From contig NZ_JAIVLG010000002.1 in the NCBI RefSeq assembly GCF_020524545.1, positions 434,001 through 498,000 on the forward strand: 64,000 bases of DNA, read 5' to 3'. Source of the DNA: Microbacterium paraoxydans (lineage in GTDB: Bacteria > Actinomycetota > Actinomycetes > Actinomycetales > Microbacteriaceae). The translations under genes were made by a program, and so were the position numbers. The stretch's first letter is position 1. Each line of letters begins with the position of its first letter. The notes under the pieces were generated by a model. It made no database searches. It was not told the DNA's origin and worked only from the letters and a program-made list of their open reading frames with translations. This document shows, piece by piece, positions 53,712 through 63,224 of this stretch.

Positions 53712-54551
53712 TCAACGGTCTCCGAACGTCGCGGGCTCGAGCTCCGGAGTGTGCAGGGTGGTCGAGAGCAGACGCCCGTGCGCGCCGAAGGTGAAGTGCG
53801 TGGGCACCTCGCCGCTCTCGTCGAGGCCGAAGAGCACACCGTGGGAGCGGATCGCGTTGACGTCGCGGTGATCGGCGATCGTCACCGAGGCGCACGGGAT
53901 CACCTTCTCGCGCCAGGCGAACACGTAGATGCCGGGGCGCACCTCCCACACGCTGTTCTCGTCGGTGTCGGCCAGTCCGCGCTCGGGGCCGGCGAGGCAC
54001 TGCCACGAGTACCACCGCGGCGAGAGGTAGACGTGCTCGTACGCGTGCTCCGTGCTGTAGACCCACTCCACGCGGCGTCCGATGAGTGTCGTCGTCGGGG
54101 CGGGTTCGGTGCCGGAGACCTCGATGCCCTCGATCACTCCCGGCGCGAAGTGGTGCTGCACCCGGGTGCGTCCCTTCTCAGGGGCGGGGAGGATGTCGGA
54201 GATCACAGCCAGTGCGCGGCCATCGCGCAGGTCGAGGATCAGCGAGACGGCCTCGTTCGGCAGGTAGCGGTGGTGGAACTGCACGAAGTAGAGGTCGCGA
54301 TCGACCTCGAACGCCTCGTAGTCATCGGTGTCGGAGGCCGCCTCCGTCGGGTCATCCGCCCCCGGTCGGTAGTCCCAGGTCACGGTGTCATCGGCGAAAC
54401 GGTGCACGATCCGCGTGCCTCGGCCGTCGACGACCGTGATCTCGCGGCCGCTCAGCGCAGTGCTGTGCGGAGCCTTGTTGGCATCGAAGCCGGGGGCGAG
54501 GCCCTCCAGCGGCAGCCAGGTGGAGGTGTCGGCGGGGTTCAGGGTCGTCAT
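53712..54551 (-). CDS. MoaF-family protein, first copy
   Basis: 279 residues, two MoaF domains: an N-terminal lipocalin-like half (about 30-145) and a C-terminal half with LIGRR (156-160), YEHVYLSP (171-178) and SWQCL (182-186). The MoaF name comes from the Klebsiella monoamine regulon, where the gene responds to tyramine; any link to molybdenum cofactor is doubtful. It is probably cytoplasmic, as no signal peptide is seen. Gene order is APC permease, this gene, amidohydrolase. A paralogue, partly cut off, lies at the right edge. Confidence 0.78.
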   Translation of the reverse strand: MTTLNPADTSTWLPLEGLAPGFDANKAPHSTALSGREITVVDGRGTRIVHRFADDTVTWDYRPGADDPTEAASDTDDYEAFEVDRDLYFVQFHHRYLPNEAVSLILDLRDGRALAVISDILPAPEKGRTRVQHHFAPGVIEGIEVSGTEPAPTTTLIGRRVEWVYSTEHAYEHVYLSPRWYSWQCLAGPERGLADTDENSVWEVRPGIYVFAWREKVIPCASVTIADHRDVNAIRSHGVLFGLDESGEVPTHFTFGAHGRLLSTTLHTPELEPATFGDR

Positions 54552-54594
54552 GGTGTCGTTCGTTCCTTCGGTCGGGGAGGGGTGCGGGGAGGGG

Positions 54595-56052
54595 TCAGCG
54601 GTCGCTGAACTTCTCCAGGTCGGTGGCGAGGCCCTCGTACACGGCGGGCCGGGACCGCTTGAGATAGGCGCCGTAGACGATGCCGCCGATGAGGGCGACC
54701 ACCAGGAGCAGCGGCATCAGTCGGATGGCCAGTTCCTCGGACCCGGCCACGATGTCGAAGTTCACGACGGCGAGGATCGAGATCGCGGCGATGCCGAGGA
54801 AGCCGATGCCGGGGGCGATGAACGTGCTCCACCAGCGCGGGTCGCGGTGTCTGCGGAAATACACCACGATCGAGATGGCCGCCAGTCCCTGCAGGATGAG
54901 CACGCTCAGGGTGCCGAAGCCCAGCATCGCGGGGACGAGGGTGACGATCGGGTCCGCGCCGGCGAGCGCGAAGATGATCGCGACGATGCCGGCGAACGAC
55001 GCCTGCACGATCCCTGCGAGCTGCGGGGCACCGTTCGCACGCGTGCGGGCCAGCGCCCGGGGGAGGATCCTGGCGCGCCCGAGGGAGTAGAGGTAGCGGG
55101 TCGCGGAGTTGTGGAAGGCCAGCATCGCCGCGAACAGGCTGACCAGCAGCAGGATCATCATCACGGTCGTGAGGGGGCTGCCGAGATACTGCTGCGAGAG
55201 CGAGAAGATCAGGTCGCCGGTGGGCAGATGCTCGAGAGCGGTGGCCTGCGCCTGCGCGACGCCCGTGGCGCTCACCACGGCCCACGTGGTGACTCCGAGG
55301 ATGACGCCGATCGCGATGATCGAGGTGTAGGTGGCGCGCGGGATGGTGCGCAGCGGCTGCTTCGCCTCTTCGCTGAACAGCGCCGTCGCCTCGAACCCGA
55401 GGAATCCCGTTGCCGCGAGCAGCAGGCCGATCGGCAGCGACCCGGAGAAGACGGCTTCGGGGCTGAACGCCGCCACGTCGTACCCGGTCTGCACGAGCAC
55501 CGAGATGTCGAACACGACCAGCATCAGCACTTCCAGCACCAGGCACACACCCAGCACCTTGGAGCTGAAGTCGACGCCGATCCGGGCGAGCACGAAGCAC
55601 ACCACGATCGACAGGAGGCCCCAGATCAGCCAGTTCACGTCGAGTCCGGTGAGGTCGCGGATGATCGTCTGCATGAAGAAGCCGCTCGTGCCTATCGTGC
55701 CGACGACGAAGAAGTTGTACCCGAGCGTCGCGATCAGTCCGGCGATCAGTCCTCCGGTGCGCCCGAGCCCCTTCACCACGAAGGCGTAGAAGCCGCCCGC
55801 ATTGACCAGCTGCTTCGACATCTGGGCATAGCCGATGGCGAAGAGCAGCAGGATCGCTGCGACGAGGAAGAACGACATCGGCGTGCCGCCGCCGTTGCCG
55901 AGGGCGATGGCCAGCGAGGCGACGACCACGATGCCGGTCAGCGGGGCGACCGCGGCGAGGACGAGGAAGACGATGCCGGCGACGCCGAGGGCGCCGGGGC
56001 GGAGGGAAGTGTGGTTCTGCGTCGTCGTGGACGTAGATGTCGGTTCTGCCAC
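54595..56052 (-). CDS. APC-superfamily amino acid/amine permease
   Basis: 485 residues with about 12 helices. GALGVAGIVFLVLAAVAPLTG near 20-40 is the unwound helix-1 region of APC carriers; EEAKQPLRTIPRA near 225 is the conserved loop. GTG 56052 is chosen for AAAGGAG six bases upstream; the frame is open to 56088 without a ribosome site. It probably imports an amino acid or amine for the enzymes downstream on the same strand. Confidence 0.87.
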   Translation of the reverse strand: MAEPTSTSTTTQNHTSLRPGALGVAGIVFLVLAAVAPLTGIVVVASLAIALGNGGGTPMSFFLVAAILLLFAIGYAQMSKQLVNAGGFYAFVVKGLGRTGGLIAGLIATLGYNFFVVGTIGTSGFFMQTIIRDLTGLDVNWLIWGLLSIVVCFVLARIGVDFSSKVLGVCLVLEVLMLVVFDISVLVQTGYDVAAFSPEAVFSGSLPIGLLLAATGFLGFEATALFSEEAKQPLRTIPRATYTSIIAIGVILGVTTWAVVSATGVAQAQATALEHLPTGDLIFSLSQQYLGSPLTTVMMILLLVSLFAAMLAFHNSATRYLYSLGRARILPRALARTRANGAPQLAGIVQASFAGIVAIIFALAGADPIVTLVPAMLGFGTLSVLILQGLAAISIVVYFRRHRDPRWWSTFIAPGIGFLGIAAISILAVVNFDIVAGSEELAIRLMPLLLVVALIGGIVYGAYLKRSRPAVYEGLATDLEKFSDR

Positions 56053-56091
56053 GTCGGCTCCTTTGCTGGGTGACGGCCGTGCGGACACGGC

Positions 56092-56116
56092 ATCGACGAC
56101 GAGGGGAATCGTCGAT
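56092..56116. promoter_or_regulatory. Inverted repeat in the divergent permease/SDR promoter region
   Basis: Perfect 8-bp arms ATCGACGA and TCGTCGAT, 9 bp apart, 40 bp upstream of the permease start. The 245-bp region between the permease and SDR genes has no other gene; this is the clearest operator candidate. No regulator gene is adjacent. Confidence 0.45.
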
Positions 56117-56297
56117 AGAGCGAGTCTGCTCGCGCCGCCGCCGCTGCGCTTGACCCTGAGCGAAAGACGGTGGTGTCACCGTGCACAGCCCGTGGACGGA
56201 GGTTCGCACGGACGGAGAGAGGGGAGCAGGATGACCGAGACGACACCGCCGTCTTCTCGCTGCACCACCGGGTGCCGGGCGGCGCCTGAAGGGCGAC

Positions 56298-57044
56298 ATG
56301 GATCTGCAGCTGCGCGGCACGACCGCCCTCATCACCGGGGCGGCCGGTGGGATCGGCCGTGCGACCGCGCTCGCGCTCTCCGCCGAGGGAGTCCGGGTCG
56401 CACTCCTCGACCGGGACGCAGCTGCGCTCCAGGACGTGGCGGAGCACTGCCGGGATGCGGTGCTCCTCGAGGCCGATGTCACCGACGAGGAGCAGGTGCA
56501 GGCCGCTGTACGCTCCGGCGTCGCGGCGCTGGGCCGACTCGACGCCGTCGTCTGCTGCGCCGGGGTGTCCGGGCCGGTGGGCTCGTCTCTCGAAGACACC
56601 GCGCTCCACGCCTGGAACCGGGTGCTCGCCGTCAACGTGACCGGTGCGTTCCTGGTGCTCAAGCACGCGCTGCCCGCGTTGCGCGAGGCGGCGGCCGCGT
56701 CCGTCGTGCTCCTCGCGAGCGATTCGGCCTTCGTCGCGTCACCCGGGATGGTGCCCTACTGCACGTCGAAGGCGGCGCTGCTGCAGTTCGGCCGTGCGCT
56801 CTCGGTGGACCTCGCCGACACCCGCATCCGGGTCAACGCCGTCGCGCCGTCGATCGTCGACACCCCGATGAGTCGGGGCGACCTCGGCGCCGACGCGTTC
56901 GATGAGCCGGACTTCCCGGTGCAGAGCGCCGCGGAGGTCGCCGCCCACGTGGCCTACCTCGTGTCGCCCAGGGCCGGGGCCGTCAACGGCACCAGCATCC
57001 TCAGCGACTTCGGGTACGCCGCCCGTTCGGGATTCCCCGCCTGA
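56298..57044 (+). CDS. Short-chain dehydrogenase/reductase, first of pair
   Basis: 248 residues, classical SDR. TGAAGGIG at 14-21, NAG-equivalent reads CCAGVSG, catalytic Ser in LLASDSAF, and YCTSKAAL with the Tyr and Lys. NAD is favoured by D38-type acidic residue after strand 2 (LLDRD). Substrate unknown. The start follows GAAGGG. Next gene is another SDR 55 bp away. Confidence 0.9.
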   Translation: MDLQLRGTTALITGAAGGIGRATALALSAEGVRVALLDRDAAALQDVAEHCRDAVLLEADVTDEEQVQAAVRSGVAALGRLDAVVCCAGVSGPVGSSLEDTALHAWNRVLAVNVTGAFLVLKHALPALREAAAASVVLLASDSAFVASPGMVPYCTSKAALLQFGRALSVDLADTRIRVNAVAPSIVDTPMSRGDLGADAFDEPDFPVQSAAEVAAHVAYLVSPRAGAVNGTSILSDFGYAARSGFPA

Positions 57045-57099
57045 CGCGACCGCATCGGGCAGCCACCGCGCACGCGCGCGACAACACACAGGAGCACAC

Positions 57100-57915
57100 A
57101 TGGGACTCGTGGTCGGATCGAGCGTCTCCGGACGCGTCGTCGTCATCACCGGGGGCGGTACGGGCATCGGCGCCGCCATCGCCGAACGATACGCGGCTGA
57201 GGGCGCGCACGTCGTGGTCGTCGGACGCCGTCCGGAGCCGCTGCACGAGGTCGAGCGCGCGGTAGGAGCCCTGCCGATCATCGCCGACGCAGCCGACACG
57301 GACTCCGCCAAGGCCGCCGTGGCCGAGGTGCTGGCGCGGTTCGGCCGCATCGACGTGCTGGTCGCGAACGCCGGGGGCCACGGCTTCTCCCCGGTGGGCG
57401 AGACCGACGACGAGAGCTGGGACGCGGCGATCCGCGCCAACCTCACGACGGCCTTCACGATGGCGAGGGAGGCGCTTCCCGCGTTGATCGAGGCGAAGGG
57501 ACAGATCGTGATCGTCTCGTCGCTCGCCGGGCTGTTCGCCGGCCCGTCGGTGGCCGGCTACACCGTCGGCAAGCACGCCCTGGTCGGGCTCACCCGCACG
57601 CTCGCTCGTGACTACGGTCGCCACGGCGTCCGCGTGAACGCGATCTGCCCCGGCTGGGTGCAGACGCCGATGGCCGACGAGGAGATGGACGAGTTCGCCT
57701 CGCACGCCGGGCTCGACTCCCGAGAGGAGGCCTACGCCACGGTCACCGCCGACGTGCCGCTGCGTCGACCGGCGCGTCCTGCGGAGATCGCATCGGTCGT
57801 GCGGTTCCTCGGCTCGGGGGAGTCGTCGTACATCACCGGGGCGGTGATCGTCGCCGACGGGGGCTCCCACGTGGTCGATGTGCCGACCATCGCCTTCGAT
57901 CACGCGGGGATGTGA
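57100..57915 (+). CDS. Short-chain dehydrogenase/reductase, second of pair
   Basis: 271 residues. TGGGTGIG near 17-24, NAGG near 90, catalytic Ser in IVSSLAG and Tyr/Lys in YTVGKHAL near 160-166. VGRRP after strand 2 suggests NADP. The C-terminus runs ~20 residues longer than most SDRs. ATG 57100 has AGGAG upstream. Possibly acts after or beside the first SDR on the same compound. Confidence 0.9.
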   Translation: MGLVVGSSVSGRVVVITGGGTGIGAAIAERYAAEGAHVVVVGRRPEPLHEVERAVGALPIIADAADTDSAKAAVAEVLARFGRIDVLVANAGGHGFSPVGETDDESWDAAIRANLTTAFTMAREALPALIEAKGQIVIVSSLAGLFAGPSVAGYTVGKHALVGLTRTLARDYGRHGVRVNAICPGWVQTPMADEEMDEFASHAGLDSREEAYATVTADVPLRRPARPAEIASVVRFLGSGESSYITGAVIVADGGSHVVDVPTIAFDHAGM

Positions 57916-57928
57916 CCCCGGGGAGCAG

Positions 57929-58579
57929 TCACGCGATGGTGAGGTCGAAGCCCTGGGCGGTCGGGACGACGGTCACCGCGGTGAGGTCGTCCACCCGGTA
58001 GGTGGGCCCGTGAGCGGCAGCGTGGTGGCCCACTCCGATCACCCGCATGCCTGCGGCGAGACCCGCTTGGATCCCCGCGCCGGAGTCTTCGAACACGACG
58101 CAGTCGGCGGGGTCGACTCCGAGCAGCTCCGCCGCGCGGAGAAAGCCCTCGGGGTCGGGCTTCGACGCCGTGACGTTCTCGGCGGTCACAGCGAGCTCGG
58201 GGATCGTGAGCCCGGCTTCTCCCATGCGCGCGGTCATCAGGGCCACGTTCGCGGAGGTGACGATCGCGTGCGGGTGGGGGCGCAGCGCCTCGAGCAGGGC
58301 TTCGGCGCCGGCGATCCGGACCACGCCGTCCACGTCGTCGGCCTCGGTCGCCAGCATCATGTCGTTCTCTCGGAGGTTGATCTCGTGGTCGCGCTCCGGC
58401 AGCATGATCGCCATGCTCTGGTGCCCCTGTCGGCCGTGGACCACGCTGAGGACGGTCTCCGGGGCGATCCCGTGCGGCTCCGCCCACGCGAGCCACAGCC
58501 GCTCCACCACCGCGGTCGAGTCGACGAGGGTGCCGTCCATGTCGAGGAGGGCGGCGCGGGCGGAAAAGGTCTGGGTCAC
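57929..58579 (-). CDS. HAD-superfamily hydrolase (sugar/glycerol-phosphatase-like)
   Basis: 216 residues. Motif I LLDMDGTLVDS with D13 and D15, motif II Thr/Ser in IVTSAN, motif III Lys in ASKPDPEG and motif IV FEDSGAG. The cap insert fits subfamily I phosphatases such as glycerol-3-phosphatase or 2-deoxyglucose-6-phosphatase. GTG 58579 is adjacent to a GAAGAG sequence, a tight ribosome site. Substrate unknown. It converges on the second SDR gene. Confidence 0.88.
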   Translation of the reverse strand: MTQTFSARAALLDMDGTLVDSTAVVERLWLAWAEPHGIAPETVLSVVHGRQGHQSMAIMLPERDHEINLRENDMMLATEADDVDGVVRIAGAEALLEALRPHPHAIVTSANVALMTARMGEAGLTIPELAVTAENVTASKPDPEGFLRAAELLGVDPADCVVFEDSGAGIQAGLAAGMRVIGVGHHAAAHGPTYRVDDLTAVTVVPTAQGFDLTIA

Positions 58580-58620
58580 CTCTTCAGGCTAACCCCCGGC
58601 ACCGTTCCGCGAGCACACGG

Positions 58621-59313
58621 TCAGCCGCCGAGGTAGGCGCGGTGCAGCAGCTCCGGGTCGGCCTGCAGGGCGTCCGAGGTGCCCTGGAACGAGACCCGGC
58701 CGCCGGCCACGACCACGGCCTCCCGGGCGAGACCGAGCGCGAGCTGGGTGAACTGCTCGACCAGCAGCACACCCACGCCGGATTCGGCGATCGACTTCAC
58801 GATCGGCATCAGCCGCATGAACACCACGGGCGCGAGGCCGAGCGACATCTCGTCGATGAGCAGGATGCGCGGTTTCGCGGCGAACGCCCGCGCGAGCACC
58901 ACCATCTGCTGCTCGCCACCGGACAGCAGCGCGGTCGGTGCGTCGATGCGCTTCTGGAGCTCGGGGAACGGCGCGAGTGCGGCGTCGAGCTCGCCGGGGG
59001 TGCGTGCGGTGAGGGAGATGTTCTCGCGCACGGTCAGCGAGGGGAACACGGCGCGCCCCTGTTCGATGTGGACGATCCCTCGGCGGGCCCTCGTGACGCG
59101 CGACAGCTTGTCGATCGGCTCACCGTCGAGGGACATCGTGCCTGCGGAGTGCGCGGTGACCCCGGACACCGACTCGATGAGGCTGGTCTTGCCCGCGCCG
59201 TTGGGGCCGACGAGTGCGAGCACCTCGCCACCGGTGACGCGCAGCGAGACATCGGAGATGACGGGACCGGCACCGCGACGGACGGTCACTCCATCGAGGA
59301 CGAGTTCACTCAT
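58621..59313 (-). CDS. LIV/HAAT-type ABC importer, ATP-binding protein (LivF-like)
   Basis: 230 residues. Walker A GPNGAGKTS near 36-44, signature LSGGEQQM near 133, Walker B ILLIDEMSLGLAP near 155, matching LivF (LGLAP). The ATG overlaps the fused LivM/LivG stop as ATGA. Last gene of the hydrophobic amino acid-type import operon. Confidence 0.92.
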   Translation of the reverse strand: MSELVLDGVTVRRGAGPVISDVSLRVTGGEVLALVGPNGAGKTSLIESVSGVTAHSAGTMSLDGEPIDKLSRVTRARRGIVHIEQGRAVFPSLTVRENISLTARTPGELDAALAPFPELQKRIDAPTALLSGGEQQMVVLARAFAAKPRILLIDEMSLGLAPVVFMRLMPIVKSIAESGVGVLLVEQFTQLALGLAREAVVVAGGRVSFQGTSDALQADPELLHRAYLGG

Positions 59314-61082
59314 TTCAGCAGCTCCGTCTCTCCCATGTACGCCTTGACGACGTCGGGGTTCGCGAGGACCTCGGCCTGCGGTCCGCTCGCCAGCACACGG
59401 CCGAAGTCCAGCACCGTGAGCGTCGGGCAGACGGAGCGGACGAGATCGAGATCGTGTTCGATGATGATCAGCGCGACGCCGTAGCGGGCCGGCAGTTCCC
59501 GCAACCGCGCCGCGAGCGCCAGGTGCTCTTCGTGGGAAAGCCCGGCGGCGGGTTCGTCCAGGATCAGCAGCCGGGGCCGCGAGGCCAGGTTCGCGGCGAC
59601 CTCCACGAGCCTCCGGGTGCCGACGTCGACGCTCGACAGTCGGGCCCGTGCGGGCGGGCAGCCGAAGAACTCGAGCACCTCGTCGATGTCCGCAGCCGCG
59701 AGTCGGCGTCGCGCCACGAATCTCACATAGGCACCGACCGTGAGCGACGGAGGCACCCTGTCCTGCTGGAACGTCCGGCGAAGGCCCAGGCGTGCGCGCC
59801 GGGTGGGGGACAGGCCGGCGAGGTCGCGGTCCCCGAGCAGCACCCGACCGCCGTGTTTCGGGAGGAAGCCGCTGATCGCATCGACGAAGGTCGACTTCCC
59901 GGCACCGTTCGGTCCGATGAGCCCCATGATCGACGCGGGTGGAACCTGGAGGGAGACGTCGTCCAGAGCCTTGAGAGCCCCGAATTGCACGGTCAGACCT
60001 TCGACGCTCAGCACGGGCGAGCCGTCGAGCAACGCTTCGTCGACCGTGGCGGTGGTCGTGGTGGTGATCGCCGTGGCATCGGGCCCGGCGTCCGGAGGAA
60101 GGGCCGAGAGCGCGGCCGCAGCCGTTCTGCGGTCCGCACGACGCCAGATCAGGTTCCGGATGCCCTGTCCCAGGTTCGTTCCGCTGGTGAGCGCCTGCAC
60201 GCCGAGCACGCCGAAGACGACGAAGCCCCAATCCTGGGGGACGCCCCAGCGCTTGAGGAGTTCGGGAACCAGCACCCAGAGGATGCCGCCGAAGATCGCC
60301 ATGTCGATCAGATGGGCTCCCGACATGATCGCGAGGACGTAGAGCGCGAGCGACTGCAGCGGGGTGAAGCTCGATGCGAACGGAAGCTGCACCTGACCGG
60401 CGAGCAGCCCGCCGGAGACGCCGCCGAGTGCGGCCGAGACCGCGAACGCGGTGAGCTTCGCGGTCTGCACGCTCTGCCCTGCGGCGGCCGTGCCTCGCTC
60501 GGAGAAGGCGACGGCCTTCCAGCTCGATCCCCAGCGTCCGCGCTGCAGGAAGAACGCGCCGAGCGCGCAGACCGCGAGGACGATGATGGAGAGGAAGAAG
60601 AACTGGCGGTCGTTCGAGAACATCTCCGGCCGTTCGATCGCGATCCCGTCGGCCGAGCCGGGGAACTGGATCTGCACGAGGGTCACGCCGGCTGCCGCAG
60701 CGAACCCCAGCGTCACGACGGCGAGGTTCACACCACGCAATCGCAGCGCCGGGAGACCGACGAGGATCCCGACGAGGCCGGCCGCGATGCCACCGAGGAT
60801 GAGCCAGACGATGAACCCGCCGGGCGCCTGCAGGACGTTCAGCAACGAGACGATCCACGCGCCGACGGCGGCGAAGGTGAGCTGGCACAGTGCGATCATC
60901 CCGGCCGAGCCGGTGACGATGCCGAGACCGAGGATGGCGATCGCGGCCGTGACGGCGCTGATCGCGAGGAAGACGAAGTAACCCGGCAGCACGGCACTGA
61001 GGATCGCGCCCACGCCGATGCCGGCGAGGGCGACCGCGAACGGCCAGGTGATCCGGAACCAGGGACGGTCAGCGAGCGGCAT
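59310..61082 (-). CDS. Fused LIV-type ABC permease and ATP-binding protein (LivM-LivG)
   Basis: 590 residues on one chain. The N-terminal ~310 are a LivM permease with about 9 helices and the LPALRLRGVNLAVVTLGFA region. After an Ala/Thr linker (TTTTTATV near 340), residues about 350-590 are a LivG ATPase: Walker A GPNGAGKST near 390-400, the LivG-specific GLRRTFQ, LILDEPAAGL, and the final IIIEHDLDLV. Such fusions fix the permease-ATPase ratio. ATG 61082 overlaps the end of the LivH gene by 14 nt. Confidence 0.92.
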   Translation of the reverse strand: MPLADRPWFRITWPFAVALAGIGVGAILSAVLPGYFVFLAISAVTAAIAILGLGIVTGSAGMIALCQLTFAAVGAWIVSLLNVLQAPGGFIVWLILGGIAAGLVGILVGLPALRLRGVNLAVVTLGFAAAAGVTLVQIQFPGSADGIAIERPEMFSNDRQFFFLSIIVLAVCALGAFFLQRGRWGSSWKAVAFSERGTAAAGQSVQTAKLTAFAVSAALGGVSGGLLAGQVQLPFASSFTPLQSLALYVLAIMSGAHLIDMAIFGGILWVLVPELLKRWGVPQDWGFVVFGVLGVQALTSGTNLGQGIRNLIWRRADRRTAAAALSALPPDAGPDATAITTTTTATVDEALLDGSPVLSVEGLTVQFGALKALDDVSLQVPPASIMGLIGPNGAGKSTFVDAISGFLPKHGGRVLLGDRDLAGLSPTRRARLGLRRTFQQDRVPPSLTVGAYVRFVARRRLAAADIDEVLEFFGCPPARARLSSVDVGTRRLVEVAANLASRPRLLILDEPAAGLSHEEHLALAARLRELPARYGVALIIIEHDLDLVRSVCPTLTVLDFGRVLASGPQAEVLANPDVVKAYMGETELLK

Positions 61083-61929
61083 CCCACACCTCCTTGCGCT
61101 GCGTCCAGAGCAACAGGACGACGATGAACAGGAATGGGAGGAAGTTGCGCACGAGCGCCACTTCGTCGATCTGGGCGACGAGGCCGCCGAGGACGCCCAG
61201 CACGATGCCGCCGACGACGGCGAGGTCGAGTCGGCGGAAGCCACCCAGCAGCGCGGCCGCCGCGGCGGGGACGATGAGCATCGCCAGGCTGGTCGCGTCG
61301 TTGGACTGCGACGGGGCGACGATGATGATCGCGATCGCGCTGATGACACCCGTGACGAACCAGACGGCGATCGACAACGGGCGGGAGCGGATGCCGAGGA
61401 GCTCGGCGGTGGTCGGGCGCTCCGAGAGCGCACGCAGCTGGGTGCCGACCCTCGTGCGGCGCAGGACGACGCGGACCACGACGGCCGTGACGATCGCCAT
61501 CGCCACGGTCGCGACCGTGACCTGGCTGATGACGACGCCGCCGAACGAGAACGCCGGGCCGGCGATGATCGGCGTGAACGGCTGAGGCTTGTTGCCGAAC
61601 AGGATGAACGACATCGAGATCAGCAGGAGGAGCGGACCCACAGTCATCGCCGAGCGCGTGGTGGTGGATGCCTCGGAGAGCCAGGTGGCCGCGATGAATC
61701 CGATCGCCGCGGCCAGGAGTCCGGCGACCAGCACGCCGAGGACGGATCCCAGCCAGATCGGCAGGCCGAGCTCGCGCACGAACCACACTGCGGTGAAGGC
61801 GCCGAACATCCCGGTCGCGGCCTGGGCGAAGTTCACCACCCGGACCAGGCGTGACATCAACGTCAGGCACACGCCGAGCACGGCGTAGAGGCCGCCGGCG
61901 GCGAGACCGGCGATGGCGCCTTGCAGCAT
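61069..61929 (-). CDS. LIV-type ABC permease (LivH-like)
   Basis: 286 residues, about eight helices; GLAAGGLYAVLGVCLTL at the N-terminus and VVNFAQAATGMFGA near 30-43 are LivH signatures. ATG 61929 follows AAAGGACG. It lies downstream of an attenuator-like hairpin after the binding-protein gene. Forms the pore with the permease half of the fused protein. Confidence 0.92.
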   Translation of the reverse strand: MLQGAIAGLAAGGLYAVLGVCLTLMSRLVRVVNFAQAATGMFGAFTAVWFVRELGLPIWLGSVLGVLVAGLLAAAIGFIAATWLSEASTTTRSAMTVGPLLLLISMSFILFGNKPQPFTPIIAGPAFSFGGVVISQVTVATVAMAIVTAVVVRVVLRRTRVGTQLRALSERPTTAELLGIRSRPLSIAVWFVTGVISAIAIIIVAPSQSNDATSLAMLIVPAAAAALLGGFRRLDLAVVGGIVLGVLGGLVAQIDEVALVRNFLPFLFIVVLLLWTQRKEVWDAAR

Positions 61930-61960
61930 GAGGCGTCCTTTCAGTTCCGAGGTGTCGGGC

Positions 61961-61988
61961 CTGCCGCCGGGAATGCGCCCGGCGGCAG
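61961..61988 (-). terminator. Attenuator-like hairpin between binding-protein and permease genes
   Basis: Perfect 11-bp stem CTGCCGCCGGG / CCCGGCGGCAG with a 6-nt loop, 12 nt after the binding-protein stop on the minus strand. No U-run follows. In ABC operons such structures stabilise the 5' mRNA or block part of the transcription so more binding protein than permease is made. Confidence 0.7.
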
Positions 61989-61999
61989 GCAAGGGGCGG

Positions 62000-63172
62000 C
62001 TACTCGCCGATGCGGAGCCAGTCGTCGGCGACCTTCTCCCAGGCGTTCGTGCCGGACTCGAGGACGATGGGCCAACCCGCGGTGTTCTGCGTGCCGAACG
62101 CATACGGCGTGCCGACCATCGGGTTCTCGATCGGGTCCATGCCCTTGAGCGCCTCGGAGACGGTTTCGCGAGTGATGTCACCGTCCATGCCTTCGAGTAC
62201 TTCGATGAAGTACTTCGCGGCGAGGTAGCCACCCTGGCTGAACGAGGTGAGCGGGATGTCGTTGGCCTCCATCAGCTCGCGCCAGTCGGCGTTGATCTCG
62301 TTGTCGTCGGTGAACGGGTAGAACTCGGCCGGCACGTAGATGCCCGCACCGGCGTTGTCGATCGCGTCGGCGAAGTTCTCGCTGTAGACGCTGGTGAGGT
62401 ACAGCCAGGTCACGTCATCCCACCCCTGGGCGTTCGCGGCCTTGACCTGTCCGATCGCATCGGGTTCCACCGGGTTGATCGCCAGCGCCTTGCAGCCCTG
62501 GTCGCGCGCCTTGACGATGTAGGGCGTGTAGTCCGACGCGCCGTACGGGACGGTGTCGTCGACGTACTTCGGCTCCTTGCCGGTGATCTCGGTCCACTTG
62601 TCGATCGCGGCCTGGTAGGTGGGGCGGGTGGAGCCGGCGATCTCGAGCAGGATGCAGATGTCGTCCATCCCCAGCACCTCGGAGCCGTACTGCAGCGTGA
62701 GGGTCATGTCGTTGAAGGGGCCGACGTTCGCCGGAGAGATGTTGTCACTGGCGAAACAGCCCGTGTCCACCCCGATGCCCGGCATCGACAGGATGCCCTC
62801 CTGCTCGTAGTACTTGGCGTTGATCTCGCACTCGATGAGACTGGCGGAGCCGACGAGCGCGACCGCGCCGTCGCTGCCGACCAGTTCCCGGGCGGAGGCG
62901 GTGGCCGTGGCCGGATCGCCCTTGTCGTCCAGCATCTTGTAGTCGATCAGGCGGCCGTCGAGCCCGCCCGCGTCGTTGAAGGCGTCGAACACGGCGGCGG
63001 CCGCCTGCGACGCCTCCGGGAATGTCGCCGGGCCGCTGATGGTGTTGACGGAGCCGACGACGATCGGGTCGCCACCGCCGCCGCCCGCGCCGCCGTCTCC
63101 ACCGGCGCAGCCGGCGAGGGTGAGGGCGGCCACGGCGAGGAGCGCCGCAGTGCCGGATGCTCGTTTGTTCAT
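62000..63172 (-). CDS. LIV-type ABC substrate-binding lipoprotein
   Basis: 390 residues; signal peptide ending LTLAGC with lipidated C22, a Gly-rich linker, then a type I periplasmic-binding fold (IVVGSVNTISGPATFPEASQ, family DUF/Peripla_BP_6). Extra Cys residues at LIECEINAK, DTGCFAS and DDICILL suggest disulfides outside the cell. Such proteins bind branched-chain amino acids, amides, urea or aromatic acids; the ligand is not assigned. First gene of the import operon. Confidence 0.9.
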   Translation of the reverse strand: MNKRASGTAALLAVAALTLAGCAGGDGGAGGGGGDPIVVGSVNTISGPATFPEASQAAAAVFDAFNDAGGLDGRLIDYKMLDDKGDPATATASARELVGSDGAVALVGSASLIECEINAKYYEQEGILSMPGIGVDTGCFASDNISPANVGPFNDMTLTLQYGSEVLGMDDICILLEIAGSTRPTYQAAIDKWTEITGKEPKYVDDTVPYGASDYTPYIVKARDQGCKALAINPVEPDAIGQVKAANAQGWDDVTWLYLTSVYSENFADAIDNAGAGIYVPAEFYPFTDDNEINADWRELMEANDIPLTSFSQGGYLAAKYFIEVLEGMDGDITRETVSEALKGMDPIENPMVGTPYAFGTQNTAGWPIVLESGTNAWEKVADDWLRIGE

Positions 63173-63224
63173 GTGCTTCCTGCCTCTCGTGTTCGGGTCG
63201 TGCTGTGTGCGTTCGGTGTTGTGC

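Noticed and set aside
54595..56088. An ATG start at 56088 for the APC permease.
   Set aside because: GTG 56052 has AAAGGAG at good spacing; the 12 added codons have no counterpart in the family.
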